Shown one piece after another: positions 5,874 through 6,832 of a stretch of 6,832 bases of DNA. Position 1 is the first letter of the stretch; each line of letters opens with the position of its first letter. The notes under the pieces were generated by a model that did no database searches, was not told where the DNA came from, and saw only the letters and a list, made by a program, of their open reading frames with translations. The stretch is from Bacillota bacterium (lineage in GTDB: Bacteria > Bacillota > Clostridia > Lachnospirales > Bianqueaceae): contig JAFVHC010000332.1 of the NCBI GenBank assembly GCA_017474705.1, forward strand, positions 1-6,832, given 5' to 3'. The position numbers were made by a program, and so were the translations under genes.

Positions 5874-6550
5874 GAGGTCATCTCCCCTCTGTATCGTTTC
5901 AGGAGGGCAAGGCCCTCCTCCCAGGTGCTGATATAATGGTCGGCCTCCTGCTGCAGCATTTTATGGTCCGGTGCCTGAGATGCATCCTCAAAAGCACAGG
6001 TGATAAAACCGGCCTGCTTCGCTGCGCGGATCCCTTTCAGAATGTCTTCGAACAGGATGCATTCTTCCGGACGGGCACCGGCGATCGACGCCGCCTGAAG
6101 ATAGATATCCGGCTTTTCCTTGCCGATATCCGCGGCGGCTTCATCTGTAAAGCCCGTGAACAGATCGTACACGCCATGCCGTTTTAGGACAGCATCACTG
6201 AGCAGACGATCCGATACCGTTGCCAGAACGATACCGAGCCCCTGCTGTGCGCACCATTGCAGTGTTTCGACCGCACCAGGTTTCATCTCGATGGTGTGTC
6301 CATACTCCCAGACAGCAGTGTCGTTCCATTCCTGAAACAATTCCTCAGGAGTGATATCGATCCCCAGATAAGAGACCGTGAACTCAGCAGCCTGACGATA
6401 ATTCATGTTTTTGAGCGCACGAATATAGTACTCATCCTGCGCGAATCCATGATTCGAAAGAAAGCTGCGGTCCACGCGCTCCCAGACGTCCATGGAATCG
6501 ATGAGCGTTCCGTCGAGGTCGAAGATCGCAGCTTTGAGCTCAGATAACAC
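5870..6550 (-). CDS. HAD-superfamily phosphatase (beta-phosphoglucomutase/phosphoglycolate phosphatase-like)
   Basis: 226 residues with all four haloacid dehalogenase motifs. Motif I is FDLDGTLIDS (nucleophile Asp11, general acid/base Asp13). Motif II is VLATVSD (Thr111 or Ser113). The motif III Lys lies in GKEKPDIYL (Lys144 or Lys146), and motif IV is ILFEDILKGIRAA (Glu168-Asp169). A helical cap lies between motifs I and II (about residues 18-90), placing it in subfamily IA. Such enzymes usually dephosphorylate small sugar phosphates; the substrate cannot be read from sequence. The start is a GTG at 6550, chosen because it lies ten codons before motif I and no closer ATG exists. It overlaps the upstream fucU-type gene by 11 bases and has only a weak AAGAAAG-like ribosome site, so translation probably depends on coupling. 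Its own stop overlaps the rpe start. Confidence 0.9.
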   Translation of the reverse strand: MLSELKAAIFDLDGTLIDSMDVWERVDRSFLSNHGFAQDEYYIRALKNMNYRQAAEFTVSYLGIDITPEELFQEWNDTAVWEYGHTIEMKPGAVETLQWCAQQGLGIVLATVSDRLLSDAVLKRHGVYDLFTGFTDEAAADIGKEKPDIYLQAASIAGARPEECILFEDILKGIRAAKQAGFITCAFEDASQAPDHKMLQQEADHYISTWEEGLALLKRYRGEMTS

Positions 6551-6832
6551 CTTTCTTGAGGATCACATTGGCATACAATGCGGTCTCACTGGACATAATG
6601 ACTACGTAAGAGTTTTCGCGGGTACGATCGTAGAAAGAGAAACGTTCGATGTTCTCGACGGCATCTCCTCCACGCTCGTCATATTTGGCAATGATCTCTT
6701 TATAAGTATCCCAGATCGGGGTCTCGACCGGATCGCCAGGCACGACCTGCATCAAGGCTACAGGCTTTTCGACATAAGGATCCAGCGGCATGACCTGAAG
6801 GATCGCATCCAGGATCTCGGGGAAACCATGAC
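6540..6832 (-). CDS. fucU: RbsD/FucU-family sugar mutarotase (L-fucose mutarotase-like), N-terminus outside window
   Basis: The last 96 or so codons of a roughly 140-residue family. The frame stays open to the right edge, so the gene begins upstream of this window; the internal ATG at 6791 is not its start. The C-terminal half matches FucU: MPLDPYVEKPVALM, then RFSFYDRTRENSYVVIM, then ETALYANVILKKGVI at the end. The closing Y-x-N (YAN) contains residues conserved in FucU/RbsD active sites, and LKKGV is typical of FucU rather than RbsD. The N-terminal catalytic His is not visible. FucU interconverts alpha and beta anomers of L-fucose, and family members also act on other sugars, so the exact sugar is uncertain. 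It overlaps the HAD gene by 11 bases, indicating one operon. Confidence 0.88.
   Translation of the reverse strand, partial: HGFPEILDAILQVMPLDPYVEKPVALMQVVPGDPVETPIWDTYKEIIAKYDERGGDAVENIERFSFYDRTRENSYVVIMSSETALYANVILKKGVI

Noticed and set aside
6540..6791. A complete 83-codon gene starting at ATG 6791
   Set aside because: The frame is open to the window edge and the residues before the ATG (FPEILDAILQV) fit the FucU family, so this is a truncated view of a longer gene.
1..6832. CRISPR array, insertion sequence, toxin-antitoxin or defence genes
   Set aside because: No regularly spaced repeats, transposase, terminal inverted repeats or matching protein motifs were seen on either strand.

Overview
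The window looks like a stretch of a Bacillota (Firmicutes) chromosome, with moderate confidence. Strong GGAGG-type ribosome binding sites precede several genes. The tRNA gene does not encode its CCA tail. Genes are tightly packed with ATGA stop/start overlaps, and base composition is roughly balanced. I see no insertion sequence, CRISPR array, phage gene or obvious horizontally acquired island. I cannot name the genus.

Layout, all protein genes on the minus strand and described in their direction of transcription from the right edge. (1) 6832-5220 is an overlapping cluster of a FucU-type sugar mutarotase (N-terminus cut by the window edge), a HAD-family sugar-phosphate-type phosphatase and ribulose-phosphate 3-epimerase (rpe). 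(2) 5219-5014 is an intergenic stretch holding a plus-strand tRNA-Thr(CGU) with its own promoter and terminator. It is convergent with rpe and divergent from the next operon. (3) 5013-2359 is a two-gene operon of a Gfo/Idh/MocA protein with GH109-like features and uronate isomerase (uxaC). (4) 2358-2240 is a regulatory stretch with a promoter, then a terminator-like hairpin and a competing hairpin. (5) 2239 to the left edge is an RluA-family pseudouridine synthase coupled by ATGA to a PepD/M20C-like protein that has lost most catalytic residues.

Function: clusters 1 and 3 are carbohydrate metabolism (sugar anomer interconversion, sugar phosphate turnover, pentose phosphate epimerisation, hexuronate isomerisation). 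A possible shared theme is uptake and breakdown of host or plant glycans containing uronic acids and deoxy sugars, but no transporter or glycanase is in view. Cluster 5 pairs an rRNA-modification enzyme with a probable pseudopeptidase.

The observations most worth a second look are the apparently catalytically dead M20C protein, the leader between the rluA promoter and its start codon (two mutually exclusive hairpins, one resembling an intrinsic terminator), and the GH109-like protein paired with uxaC.
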